In this document: positions 1 through 8,796 of the stretch, piece after piece | How the letters are laid out: every line of letters starts with the position of its first letter | Numbering within the stretch: the stretch's first letter is position 1 | Source: Bacteroidales bacterium | GTDB taxonomy: Bacteria > Bacteroidota > Bacteroidia > Bacteroidales > JAFGHD01 | Assembly (NCBI GenBank): GCA_016939365.1 | Contig: JAFGHD010000087.1 | Location: forward strand, 1-60,364 | Direction of reading: 5' to 3' | DNA length: 60,364 bases | Position numbers and translations under genes: made by a program | Notes under the pieces: model-generated | What the model saw: only the letters and a program-made list of their open reading frames with translations | Database searches by the model: none | What the model was told of the DNA's origin: nothing

Positions 1-11
1 GATCAGCATAT

Positions 12-89
12 TTCAGACGATAAATGTCTGAATTTTAAAACTGACGAAATCAGACAGTTTAAATTTGCAAACCTGATTTCCGTCAGTTT
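12..89. repeat. Two adjacent inverted repeats
   Basis: TTCAGAC (12-18) pairs perfectly with GTCTGAA (26-32) across a 7-nt loop. AAACTGACGAAATCAG (38-53) pairs with CTGATTTCCGTCAGTTT (73-89), differing by one extra base. These are seen directly. Their job is unknown: they could be the tail of a terminator from a gene left of the window, an operator, or the end of a mobile element. No T-run follows the second hairpin, which argues against a simple terminator. Confidence 0.6.
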
Positions 90-91
90 AC

Positions 92-388
92 ATGCTGCTG
101 GCCATCATCATGTTTGGTGCACTGTCAGCTGCACTTGGCGCCACCTGCAGCAAGCCCAAGGACGCCCAGTCACTTACCTTCTGTAGTGCACACCGGCACA
201 TGGCACCGGGGATGCATGGTCGGGATGGATACCATCGCCCGCACCGGGTGAAGGATGATCCGGTTTCATGGGCGGGCCTTCTGAATGAGATGCGGAGTTC
301 CCTGCAACGCATTCCGGTGAATGAATCTGCAATAATCGGGATATGCTTACGTCAGGATCCTCATCAACATGAATGTAAGTGTTTATGA
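92..388 (+). other. Doubtful ORF, possible exported protein or gene remnant
   Basis: A 98-codon open frame with a hydrophobic N terminus (residues 2-17, rich in Leu, Ile, Ala) followed by a Cys- and His-rich segment. It begins three bases after an inverted repeat, has no convincing A-rich ribosome binding site, and runs past the start of the methyltransferase gene in another frame. I recognise no family. It may be the degraded end of an exported metal-binding protein or simply non-coding. It is listed because the interval 1-384 holds nothing else that is convincing apart from the repeats. Confidence 0.2.
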
Positions 389-1002
389 ATCCAAAGATTG
401 AACTTTACCATCCGCGGGTGTTCAGCGATGAAAAATGGGCTGAAGGTTACTACCGGCGAAACGCGAAAAACATCATCAGAACAGGCCGGAGGCTCTCCGG
501 GATTCTCGCCCGGAGAGGATTCAGGGGATGCAGGATCCTGGATGCTGGATGCGGATTCGCCGCAGTGGCCATCGAACTGGCCAGGGCCTTTCCTCAGGCC
601 GAGATCGTGGGCGTTGACCTTGCAGAACCTTTGCTTGACACCGGGCGGTCACTGATCAGTAAAGCCGGAATGACGGAAAGGATCCACATCGGGCAGGGAG
701 ATGTCCACCACCTCGACTTCCCGGATCATGACTTCGATCTGACCGTCAGCAGCTACATGCTCCATATCGTTGAAGATCCGGTTCAGATGCTGAACGAGCT
801 GGAGCGTGTCACCAAGTCCGATGGCATCATCATGATCACGGATCTGCGGCGTATCTGGCTGGCGTTTCTGGCCGGGAAGCTGAGAACCGTATTTACAGCT
901 GAGGAGGCCCTCCAGGTGATTGAATCATCCTCAATAAGAAAGGGTAACATGTCCAGAGGACCTTTCTGGTGGGATTACATCGCGGGACTGCCGGTCAGGT
1001 AA
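385..1002 (+). CDS. Class I SAM-dependent methyltransferase
   Basis: This 205-residue protein looks like a small methyltransferase of the Methyltransf_11/25 type, which moves a methyl group from S-adenosylmethionine to an unknown acceptor. The SAM-binding motif I is clear (ILDAGCGFAAVAIELA, about residues 50-65). It is followed by an acidic motif II (EIVGVDLAEPLL) and a motif IV-like stretch (DFDLTVSSYMLHIVEDP). An in-frame GTG at 379 would add two residues; the ATG at 385 is preferred. The gene stands alone and faces the radical SAM gene downstream. Substrate unknown. Confidence 0.8.
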   Translation: MNPKIELYHPRVFSDEKWAEGYYRRNAKNIIRTGRRLSGILARRGFRGCRILDAGCGFAAVAIELARAFPQAEIVGVDLAEPLLDTGRSLISKAGMTERIHIGQGDVHHLDFPDHDFDLTVSSYMLHIVEDPVQMLNELERVTKSDGIIMITDLRRIWLAFLAGKLRTVFTAEEALQVIESSSIRKGNMSRGPFWWDYIAGLPVR

Positions 1003-1085
1003 ACCCATCAGATCAGGGAACCGGGCTGCAGGGGTACTCACAGATATCCAGGAAACCGTCCCGGTTCATCGATTTTCCGGTTTGT

Positions 1086-2108
1086 TTAAAGCCGGTCCAC
1101 CCTGAACAATCTGCCGGTGAGGGCATCATCAGTGAGAAAACTGACCCTGCGGTATTTATTTTGGAGCATGGTTTTATTGGCCGCGCGGTGACCGATCGCC
1201 CCGGTCAATTCCCCTTTGGGAACATATATGACGATATCTCCACCATAACCTTCCTTCAGTAGTAAAGGACTGAGTATATCACTCCAGATGGCGGTGAGCA
1301 CGAGGGCTCCGAAGGCCGGATGAAATGGTCCGGCCACCAGTTCGCTACCTGATATCAGCCCTTCTGAAGGGTGCAGACCCATGCGGATCACCCGGACAGC
1401 AGCCTGCTCAAACAGGATGACCAGATCTTTGGTCCTGCTCACGGCCTCATCAAGTGAAAGAGGCATATATTTCCCCTGAAGGAAAAGCGTTGCGAGGGGT
1501 GTGTTGCGGATCACGACGACCGGGTATATCCGCACCTCACCTGCACCCAGGCTGATGATCTTCTGTGCAGTGAGCATGGTTTTCAGACGGGTGTCGCCCG
1601 GCAATCCGGTCATCATCTGGAGGCCCAGGCTGAAGCCGGCATTCCGGACCATCTCCGAAGCTTTAACGGTATCGGATGCGGTATGACCTCTGCCGGAATT
1701 GAGGAGTACATCATCATCCATCGACTGGGCGCCCAGCTCAATGGTCGTTACCCTGAAGGCCTTGAGCATATCAAGGATTGCAGGCGTGATCATATCCGGC
1801 CGCGTGGATATCCGGATACCATGAATCATACCCTTTTCAAGATAAGGAACGGCCATCCGGAGGTAGGACTGCTGCATCTCCACATCCAGGCCGGTGAAGG
1901 TTCCACCAAAAAATGCCAGCTCAACTGAGTGATCCCGGAAGTCAATGGTGGATAACCGTTCCTCAATACACCGGATCACCTCCCTGTGTGACGGCATTTC
2001 CAGCCGGCCGGTAATACCACGCTGGTCGCAAAAGATGCAGGTTCCCGGGCAGGCGGCCCCCGGTATGAAAACAGGTATGTTGATATGTTTTCGAACCATG
2101 GAATCCAT
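1086..2108 (-). CDS. Elp3-like radical SAM protein
   Basis: This 340-residue protein carries an N-terminal radical SAM domain. The motif CPGTCIFC (about residues 20-27, CxxxCxxC) would bind a 4Fe-4S cluster and SAM. The surrounding pattern (IPVFIPGAACPGTCIFCDQR, then GITG) matches the Elp3-related radical SAM family found as stand-alone proteins in many anaerobes. Further radical SAM features are visible (FFGGTFTGL, ISTRPDMI, ELGAQSMDD). It lacks the C-terminal GNAT acetyltransferase domain of true Elp3, so a tRNA-modifying role is only inferred. An ATG three codons downstream (2099) could also be the start. It is transcribed toward the methyltransferase. Confidence 0.8.
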   Translation of the reverse strand: MDSMVRKHINIPVFIPGAACPGTCIFCDQRGITGRLEMPSHREVIRCIEERLSTIDFRDHSVELAFFGGTFTGLDVEMQQSYLRMAVPYLEKGMIHGIRISTRPDMITPAILDMLKAFRVTTIELGAQSMDDDVLLNSGRGHTASDTVKASEMVRNAGFSLGLQMMTGLPGDTRLKTMLTAQKIISLGAGEVRIYPVVVIRNTPLATLFLQGKYMPLSLDEAVSRTKDLVILFEQAAVRVIRMGLHPSEGLISGSELVAGPFHPAFGALVLTAIWSDILSPLLLKEGYGGDIVIYVPKGELTGAIGHRAANKTMLQNKYRRVSFLTDDALTGRLFRVDRL

Positions 2109-2124
2109 TCATCTGTAAAATTAA

Positions 2125-2132
2125 TACCTTTG
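2125..2132 (+). promoter_or_regulatory. Putative -7 element for the 2.2-6.9 kb cluster
   Basis: TACCTTTG matches the Bacteroidota -7 consensus TAnnTTTG and lies about 75 nt before the first start codon of the exported-protein cluster. No clear TTG-type -33 element is visible at the usual distance, so the call rests on the -7 element alone. Confidence 0.4.
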
Positions 2133-2207
2133 TGTTGAAAATAGCTGAATTAAAGCCTTTTTACCATACCAGACAGAGGATTACCAAACCAGAAAACCCT
2201 ATTCCAT

Positions 2208-2879
2208 ATGACTTCAAAATCAAACAGGGCACTATTCATTTTCAAGATGATTTTGCTCCTGATACTGGGCGGGGCAACCCTGACGTTAACACCCGGTTGC
2301 AAGAGCAAGAAAAAGCTGGCTATGGAACAGGCTGCCCGGGAGTACGCTGAAAAAGTTGAAAAAGCCAAGGCTGAACTCCGGGCAATCCTGAATGACGACG
2401 GAACCATGCCGATATCAGAAATGGAGCGGCGTTTGCTGGATATACGCAATCAAAACCTTAACGATCCTGAAGTGAACGAATTGATGGCTCAGGTTGAAGC
2501 AAAAATAGTGGCCATGAAGGAGGAACTCAGAAAAAGGGAGGAAGAGGAGCGCAAACGACAACAGGAAGAGGAAGAAGCGCAAAAAAAGAAACAAAGCTAT
2601 GATTATATCGAGGATTATTTCTTCCAGATCGCCGGCTCGAACGATATCAACGAAGCCAATACGAAGATCAGCGAAGCCATGAAGCTTTACAGCAGCGATC
2701 AGGTTCCTGTTCTGATCATTATCAGCCAGGAAGGCGATATCACTGACTACGACAAACCGACCACCATCGGCAATTATCTGAACTACCTGAAAGACGTGAA
2801 GAAATATGACTGCAAAATCCATCAGGCCAGGTTCGACGAATACGGACAGATCACCGAGTTGGAACTGATCAAAAAATAG
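2208..2879 (+). CDS. Putative lipoprotein with coiled coil
   Basis: This 223-residue protein of unknown function starts with a signal sequence (a hydrophobic stretch at about 14-30) that ends in LTPGC, a plausible lipobox with Cys-31 as the lipidated residue. A long, highly charged helix follows (about residues 35-127, rich in Glu, Lys and Arg), predicted as a coiled coil. The C-terminal 95 residues look globular (PVLIIISQEGDITDYDKP). This is the first gene of a four-gene run with short gaps or overlaps, so it is probably expressed with the LRR protein at its end. I recognise no named family. It may anchor a periplasmic complex, but that is inference. Confidence 0.75.
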   Translation: MTSKSNRALFIFKMILLLILGGATLTLTPGCKSKKKLAMEQAAREYAEKVEKAKAELRAILNDDGTMPISEMERRLLDIRNQNLNDPEVNELMAQVEAKIVAMKEELRKREEEERKRQQEEEEAQKKKQSYDYIEDYFFQIAGSNDINEANTKISEAMKLYSSDQVPVLIIISQEGDITDYDKPTTIGNYLNYLKDVKKYDCKIHQARFDEYGQITELELIKK

Positions 2880-2888
2880 GAAGAACCC

Positions 2889-3467
2889 ATGAGAAATCTC
2901 CTTGCATATACTATTGTTGCGCTCCTGTTATCCGGAACCACAGCATGGACCCAGGAGCATATCAGTCCCGAAAGAAAACAGGCTATCGATAGCCTTGCGC
3001 TGGAAAAGGTCCGGGATCTGAGCAAATACATCAGCCTCATCGGGGATAAGGAAACCCCGTTTTCCGAAGCCACCCGTGTTATTGACAGGGCTGTCGAACT
3101 TTTTATGGAAGGAAGCGAGGTAGGGGTCTCCTCGCTCTACCGGCCGGAAATCAGCTATTTTCCGGTAAAGCAGTACCTTGAACGCCTGATGCGGCTGAAT
3201 TACAGCCGTGTGGAAATTGAATGGTACAAAATTGAATATGTCAGTGACCTGGAGCCCCAACCCGACGGCACTTTTGTTGGCGTAATCACCATTTTCCAGA
3301 GGTTTTCCGGATATGACCAGGAAGGCGGACTGGTGTATCAGGATGTGACCAAAAAGGATATCACCGTTTACGTTAAACGGAAGGAAACCCAAATCGCCGG
3401 AAGACTTATCGGTTTCTGGGATGTCATGCTGGGCGATATCAGAGTGAAAGAAACCACCCCGAGGTGA
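2889..3467 (+). CDS. Exported protein of unknown function, NTF2-like candidate
   Basis: A 192-residue protein with a signal peptide (about residues 1-22, cleavage near TTAWTQ). The mature part has the pattern of a small alpha+beta domain: PVKQYLERLMRL, then alternating strands ending in IGFWDVMLGDIRV. A similar order of helices and strands appears in the N-terminal third of the LRR protein encoded two genes downstream (PLYKDVQAYLKDI, then strands), which suggests the two are distant relatives. The gene starts 10 nt after the upstream lipoprotein gene and overlaps the next gene by 4 nt (GTGA). Function unknown. Confidence 0.75.
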   Translation: MRNLLAYTIVALLLSGTTAWTQEHISPERKQAIDSLALEKVRDLSKYISLIGDKETPFSEATRVIDRAVELFMEGSEVGVSSLYRPEISYFPVKQYLERLMRLNYSRVEIEWYKIEYVSDLEPQPDGTFVGVITIFQRFSGYDQEGGLVYQDVTKKDITVYVKRKETQIAGRLIGFWDVMLGDIRVKETTPR

Positions 3468-4300
3468 TCCGGCATACCTGGACCTGCAGCCTGCTGCTTT
3501 TGTTCTGCTTCCCAATTCCTGCCCAGAACATTCATATCTCCGATCTGGATGGGGATGAATCCATGCTTTATGCCCAAACCAAACAGGTCAACCAGTTTTT
3601 CCGGAGATTCAACGGTGAGGAGAACCAGCACGGGGAACGGTATCATACCGGCGACAGTCTTTACCGTGACATACAGCTGAGACTCGGTTATCTGCCCATG
3701 CTTTTTGATCAGCAAAATCCCAATATTGAAAAGGATGACATAAAAAACTTCATTGCAAAGTTGACCGATCCTGTCCAAACGGCTTTCCTCGATTTTCACG
3801 GTCAAGATTGGTTTGCAGAGCTTCCCGCCACATTCCTGACATACAGGAAACGCGAGAACCTGATACTGTTTCTTTGCCTTGAACAGGAAAGACTGGGTTA
3901 CAAATGGTCGATCACCAATGTCTATTATGAAAGATTTTTAAAGCTTTATTACAAGGGTGAGGCAGAGATGGTGATGAAAACTTTCCTGCATCCGATGTCC
4001 CACGAACTGGACTTCATGAACATCAGAAAGGTTTTCCAGAATCCCGACTATGTAGAGTACTATGCCTGCAAATCCTTTCATCCTGATTTTATTTCACTTC
4101 TGACCTATGAAGTGAAGCAGGGCAATATGAAATTCGAAGGATCCGGAGATCCCAAATTCCATTTTTTTCAGATACCCGGTTGGTATTTCGAGGTGTCTTT
4201 TGTCAACAGGCCTGGTTATAATACCGGTTGGCTGATCACCAAACTCATCCGGATTACAGAGGAAGAGCGGAGGGAACTGATCAACTTCTATCAGCCATGA
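3464..4300 (+). CDS. Exported protein of unknown function
   Basis: A 278-residue protein starting at GTG, which overlaps the stop of the previous gene by 4 nt (translational coupling). A short signal peptide (CSLLLLFCFPIPAQ, about residues 8-21) is followed by a mature domain rich in aromatic residues. The C terminus (GYNTGWLITKLIRITEEER) looks like another beta-rich domain. I recognise no family. Its tight coupling to both neighbours argues that all four products act together at the cell envelope. Confidence 0.75.
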   Translation: MIRHTWTCSLLLLFCFPIPAQNIHISDLDGDESMLYAQTKQVNQFFRRFNGEENQHGERYHTGDSLYRDIQLRLGYLPMLFDQQNPNIEKDDIKNFIAKLTDPVQTAFLDFHGQDWFAELPATFLTYRKRENLILFLCLEQERLGYKWSITNVYYERFLKLYYKGEAEMVMKTFLHPMSHELDFMNIRKVFQNPDYVEYYACKSFHPDFISLLTYEVKQGNMKFEGSGDPKFHFFQIPGWYFEVSFVNRPGYNTGWLITKLIRITEEERRELINFYQP

Positions 4301-6897
4301 AATGGTTATTCACCTTTCTCCTGCCGTTCTTCGTTTACGGGTTCGGAGGTTCCCTGAGGGGTCAGCAAAACCCTGCCCTGTCGGCTTCAGAGGTTGAGGC
4401 TTATAAGGCTCAGTCAGGAAGACTGGTGGAATACCTTGAAGGGACCCTCAATTTCCTGGGAGATCCCGATGAGGTCAACAAAGAGAAGCAGATCGTCATT
4501 GAAGAAAGTTACCTGAAGATTTTCCGCGATGAAAAGGTTCAGATCGAGGACGATCTTGATGAAGGAAGGGATGTTCCGCTTTACAAGGATGTTCAGGCAT
4601 ACCTGAAGGATATCCGTTTTTTTTACAGGCAGATTGCCTTTACATTTCAGATATCGGAAATCGGCCATTACCTGAATGACAGGGATCAGCATTATTTCAG
4701 GGTTACTTTGACGAGAACCCTTGACGGCATTACCATTCGTAAGGATTCGGTCTTCACCAGGGCTGTCCGGTTCATTGAGATCAACCTGGATCCTGCATCC
4801 GGTGTCCTGAAGATCGCCAGCATCTACACTACCAAGCCTGAAGAGAAGGAAGAGCTGGAAAAATGGTGGAACCAGCTTTCATGGGATTGGAAGGCCTGTT
4901 TCGGAAAGGGAATCAAGATAATGGACAGTATACCGTTACAGGAGATCAGTCGCTTTGGAGGAGGATATTATGTGCGTTCCCGGCCGGTTTTGGGTTTTCA
5001 GGGGCTGTCCCTGCCCGCAACCGGGAGCATCCCTGTTGCTGATTCAACCCTCATGGATTGCGATACGGTTTATACGGATCTCAGCGAGCTATACTCCCGT
5101 ATTTCTGGCATCATGAAAATGCAGGAGATCGATTTGTCGGGGAACAGGGTAATCAGAAATATGGATCCCTTGTCGAAACTCACCGACCTGAGGGTGATCA
5201 ACTGTTCGGGTACGCATGTGACCGACCTCTTTCCTCTGAGAAATCTCAGCCATCTGGAGGTGTTGAATTGTTCCCATACGAATCTGTCGGACCTGTCACC
5301 TATGATTTATGCCACTTCACTGCGGAATCTGGATATCAGCCACACCCAGATTGAGGATATTCAGGCTGTCAGGAATTTCAGGCGACTGGAGAGGCTGGAT
5401 TGTTCCGGGACCCTTTTGCAGGATCTTTCACCGTTGGAACCGCTGGAAGAATTGCATGAATTGCAGTGCGACAGCATCGAGATTTATTCCATCAGTTTCA
5501 TTTCCAGCCTGATCCGTCTCGAACGGCTTGATGTCTCCCATACCTTTGTATCAGATCTGACACCTTTGGAATCCCTTACCAGACTCAACCATCTCAACTG
5601 TGAATATACTCTGGTCACCTCCCTGGAATCCCTGGGTCATCTGGAGGAACTGGAATATCTTTTCATCTCGGGTACGGGTGTCAGCAGCCTTGATCCGTTG
5701 GAGGGACTTGGCACACTGAAACGGATTTATTGCGACAACACCAGAGTTTCCGCGCAACATGCCTTGCGGTTCATGCGTAATCACCCAGGATGCCTGGTTG
5801 TTTTCGAAAGCGATGAATTGCTGAACCTCTGGCAAAACCTGGGGCCGGAGTGGAAAGAGGTGTTCCGGATGTATGTAGTGGTCAGTGATCATCCGGGCAA
5901 AGAGGAGCTTCATGATTTACTCCGACTGGAAAAGCTGGATCTGTCAGGCCATCCTGTTATTAATAATCTGGAACCCGTCCGTAAGCTTTACAACCTGAAA
6001 GAGCTGAATGCCTCAGGCATCGGAGTGTCCGATATCTTTCCCCTGTCAGATCTTCTGGGGCTGGAAATCCTTGACCTTTCCAACACCTCCATCAGTGAGC
6101 TGGATGCTCTGTCGGGATTACGGAACCTGATGGATCTGAATATCGCAAACACCGGCGTGCCTTCCCTTGCCCCTCTCTCAGGCCTGCCCCGTCTGAGGCA
6201 TATCAGCGCTGACAAGACCCCGCTGAGTGATGCCGCTGTATTCAGTTTCAGGGCGGACCGCCCTGACTGCCTGGTGGTTTATAAAACCTACGAGATGAAC
6301 AGGTGGTGGGAGACATTGAGCAGATCCTGGCAGAACCTGTTTGCATCAGTACTCAAAATGGACTCTCCACCCACTCCCGACCAGCTGCACCAGTTACTTT
6401 TCCTCAATGAGCTCATCATAAAAGACCATCCTGACATTCATGATCTCACTCCCCTGACCCGGTTGAAGGGACTGAAAAAGATCTCATTGATATCAACCGC
6501 TGTCACCCAGATACAGCCGCTTTCCCTACTGCAGGAACTGGGTTCGCTCACATGCTCACAATGCCCACTCCAGGACTTAAGTCCTGTCATGGAGCTTCAT
6601 GATTTGACCTATCTGAACGTTGAAAACACCTCCGTATCGGACCTGAGTCCCCTGAGTCAGCTCTCCAATCTTGAAAGCCTTATCATTTCTGGAACACAGG
6701 TCAGAGACCTGAAATCCCTCTCGGCAGTGATCAGCCTGAGACTCCTTGAATGCAGCAATACGGGTGTAAAGAAGCTCAAACCCCTGTATGACCTTCCGGC
6801 CCTGATATCCGTAAAATGCTTCAATACACGCATCAGTGACCGTGAGGTGCAAAAGTTCAGGGAATCCAAACCCGATTGTGAGATTCTTCATTACTGA
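4297..6897 (+). CDS. Exported leucine-rich-repeat protein, three modules
   Basis: An 866-residue protein. I place the start at 4297, where ATGA overlaps the upstream stop and a signal peptide begins at once (MKWLFTFLLPFFVYGFGG); an earlier in-frame ATG at 4228 would bury that signal. Residues about 25-185 form a non-repeat domain resembling the product of 2889-3467. The rest is LRR of the form LxxLxxLxxLxxLxCSxTxVxDLxPL. Three blocks each begin with a tryptophan-rich cap (W near 190, 512 and 670; pattern WxxLxxxWxxxF) and end with a Pro-Cys segment (HPGCLVVF, RPDCLVVY, KPDCEILHY). LRRs usually bind proteins; the partner is unknown. No type IX C-terminal signal was recognised. Confidence 0.85.
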   Translation: MKWLFTFLLPFFVYGFGGSLRGQQNPALSASEVEAYKAQSGRLVEYLEGTLNFLGDPDEVNKEKQIVIEESYLKIFRDEKVQIEDDLDEGRDVPLYKDVQAYLKDIRFFYRQIAFTFQISEIGHYLNDRDQHYFRVTLTRTLDGITIRKDSVFTRAVRFIEINLDPASGVLKIASIYTTKPEEKEELEKWWNQLSWDWKACFGKGIKIMDSIPLQEISRFGGGYYVRSRPVLGFQGLSLPATGSIPVADSTLMDCDTVYTDLSELYSRISGIMKMQEIDLSGNRVIRNMDPLSKLTDLRVINCSGTHVTDLFPLRNLSHLEVLNCSHTNLSDLSPMIYATSLRNLDISHTQIEDIQAVRNFRRLERLDCSGTLLQDLSPLEPLEELHELQCDSIEIYSISFISSLIRLERLDVSHTFVSDLTPLESLTRLNHLNCEYTLVTSLESLGHLEELEYLFISGTGVSSLDPLEGLGTLKRIYCDNTRVSAQHALRFMRNHPGCLVVFESDELLNLWQNLGPEWKEVFRMYVVVSDHPGKEELHDLLRLEKLDLSGHPVINNLEPVRKLYNLKELNASGIGVSDIFPLSDLLGLEILDLSNTSISELDALSGLRNLMDLNIANTGVPSLAPLSGLPRLRHISADKTPLSDAAVFSFRADRPDCLVVYKTYEMNRWWETLSRSWQNLFASVLKMDSPPTPDQLHQLLFLNELIIKDHPDIHDLTPLTRLKGLKKISLISTAVTQIQPLSLLQELGSLTCSQCPLQDLSPVMELHDLTYLNVENTSVSDLSPLSQLSNLESLIISGTQVRDLKSLSAVISLRLLECSNTGVKKLKPLYDLPALISVKCFNTRISDREVQKFRESKPDCEILHY

Positions 6898-6914
6898 ACC
6901 GCTGGCATTTACCG

Positions 6915-6944
6915 TTTGATGGATTCAGGGTTTTGTTATTTTTG
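6915..6944 (+). promoter_or_regulatory. Bacteroidota-type promoter for the kinase gene
   Basis: A TTTG -33 element at 6915-6918 and a TATTTTTG -7 element (TAnnTTTG) at 6937-6944 are separated by 18 nt. They lie just upstream of the TPR histidine kinase start at 6970, giving a leader of about 20 nt. Confidence 0.55.
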
Positions 6945-6969
6945 TACCTGTTGAAACCATCCTGCCCCA

Positions 6970-8796
6970 ATGCGTGATTTCATTTCACTCCTGATTTGGA
7001 TTCTCATTGTGTTCTGGCATAGTGCCCTGGCCTCACAGGATATTGACAGTCTTGAGCAGTTGCTTCAGGATGCCCGCTCTGATTCGGTCCGGGCATCGCT
7101 GTTATACAGGATTGCAAAAAACGGTTTCAATTCAGACCCGGAAAGGAGCCTCCGGTATGCCAGTGAATCTGCAGAAATAGCCAGAAACCGTGGTGACAGC
7201 GCTCTCTGGGCCATGTCCATGCAGATCGCCGGAGTGGTTTACAAGAACCGGGGAGATTATACGCGCGCATTGGAGCAACAGCTCCGGGCAGTCCGGATCA
7301 TCGAAAAGCTCGGGAATAAAAAACTGCTCGCCTCTTCATACAACGATCTCGGAGTGCTCAATAAAAACCTGGGAAACTGGGACCTGGCCATCGGATATTA
7401 CCGGAGTTCACTGGCCATTATTGAAGAGCTGGGCAATAAACGGATCTCGGCCCTGCTCCTGAACAATATCGGAACGATTTACGATGCCAAGAACCGCCCG
7501 GACAGCGCTGAATACTATTACACGCTCTCATTGGAGATCAGTTCAGAGACCGGTGATCCTGAAGGAATGGCGCTGTCACTTAATAATCTGGGAGAGCTTC
7601 ACGCAAGTGAAGGCGATCATCGCAAAGCACTGGATTGTTTTACCCGCACCCTCGAAATCGATCAGGAGACTGGTAACCGGATGGGTGAGATCTATTCCTG
7701 CCTGAATATGGCCGGGGCGTACCTTGAGCTTGCAGATCTGAAAAGAGCCCTTGAGTATTTCGACCGCGCTGAAGAATTGTCCCTGGAAATGGATGCGGCA
7801 TCATTGCTCAGCCAGGCTTACCGGGGGAAATCCTCTGTGTTTCGAAGGATGGGAAACTTCAGGAATGCCCTGGACTACCTGGAAAAGCATAAATCGATCC
7901 AGGATTCCCTGATGAATGAGCGCAAGTCGGAACAGATTGCGGAGATGCAGGCCCGGTTCGAATCCGAGAAGAATGAAGCCGAAATTGAGTTGCTGAAAAA
8001 GGAGCAGCGGATCAACGGGCTGCTTATAGCGAAACAGAAGAATCACATTCTGGTGCTCATTCTCGGCATCGCGATGGTGGCCGGACTGGGGGTATTTCTG
8101 GTCTACCGGACCCGGCAACGTCATCAGGCCATCATGCAAAAGGAGATCATCAGGCAAAAAGAGTTAGGTCTCAGGGCCGTTTTTGAGGCACAGGAAGAGG
8201 AACGAAAACGAATAGCCAAGGACCTTCATGACGGGATCGGGCAAACCCTGTCCGGCCTGAGGCTGGCCTGGGAGGCCCTGACCCGCCAACTTTCCGGGAT
8301 TTCCGAAGCCGAGCGGAATCGGATGCACGAACTGACCGCTGTGATCGACGGTGCCTGTCAGGATGTCCGAACGATTTCCCACCAGATGATGCCCAGGCAG
8401 CTCTCCGAACTGGGGCTTATCCCTGCCCTCGAGGATATGCTGGTAAAGAGCTTTGGAAATACCGGGATCAATTACAGGTTTGAGCATTTCGGAATAGACG
8501 GCCGTTTCAGTGAAAATGTCGAAATCGCCCTTTACCGCATCGCCCAGGAGCTTGTCAACAACGTGATCAAACATTCAGGTGCCACCAGGGTATCCTTTCA
8601 GGTCCTCCGTAACCGGAATTTTCTGGTCATGATCGTGGAAGATAACGGCCGGGGATTCAATTACGGGGAAAAGCAGGGATCAGGCATTGGATTGCTGAAT
8701 ATAGCCAGCAGGATCGGGACCGTGAATGGTGAGATCAATTACGAACCCAGCCCGGGAAGCGGGACTGTGGCAACAATCAGGGTGCCGGTAGCATGA
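6970..8796 (+). CDS. TPR-containing sensor histidine kinase (NarX/HisKA_3 class)
   Basis: A 608-residue sensor kinase. A signal peptide (about 1-22) is followed by a periplasmic tetratricopeptide array (about 50-310; repeats such as LNNIGTIYDAKNRPDSAEYY), a short coiled coil and one membrane helix (about 358-378, LVLILGIAMVAGLGVFLVY). The cytoplasmic part has a HisKA_3 dimerisation domain with phospho-acceptor His-420 in KDLHDGIGQ. A HATPase domain follows, with N box (IAQELVNNVIKHSG), G1 (VEDNGRGF) and G2 (GSGIGLLNIASRI). It would phosphorylate the response regulator encoded by the overlapping downstream gene. The TPRs probably sense an exported protein or peptide; the signal is unknown. Confidence 0.92.
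   Translation: MRDFISLLIWILIVFWHSALASQDIDSLEQLLQDARSDSVRASLLYRIAKNGFNSDPERSLRYASESAEIARNRGDSALWAMSMQIAGVVYKNRGDYTRALEQQLRAVRIIEKLGNKKLLASSYNDLGVLNKNLGNWDLAIGYYRSSLAIIEELGNKRISALLLNNIGTIYDAKNRPDSAEYYYTLSLEISSETGDPEGMALSLNNLGELHASEGDHRKALDCFTRTLEIDQETGNRMGEIYSCLNMAGAYLELADLKRALEYFDRAEELSLEMDAASLLSQAYRGKSSVFRRMGNFRNALDYLEKHKSIQDSLMNERKSEQIAEMQARFESEKNEAEIELLKKEQRINGLLIAKQKNHILVLILGIAMVAGLGVFLVYRTRQRHQAIMQKEIIRQKELGLRAVFEAQEEERKRIAKDLHDGIGQTLSGLRLAWEALTRQLSGISEAERNRMHELTAVIDGACQDVRTISHQMMPRQLSELGLIPALEDMLVKSFGNTGINYRFEHFGIDGRFSENVEIALYRIAQELVNNVIKHSGATRVSFQVLRNRNFLVMIVEDNGRGFNYGEKQGSGIGLLNIASRIGTVNGEINYEPSPGSGTVATIRVPVA

Noticed and set aside
1053-1083. Terminator between the methyltransferase and radical SAM genes
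   Set aside because: AAACCG/CGGTTT gives only a 6-bp stem with a 19-nt loop and a weak T tract.
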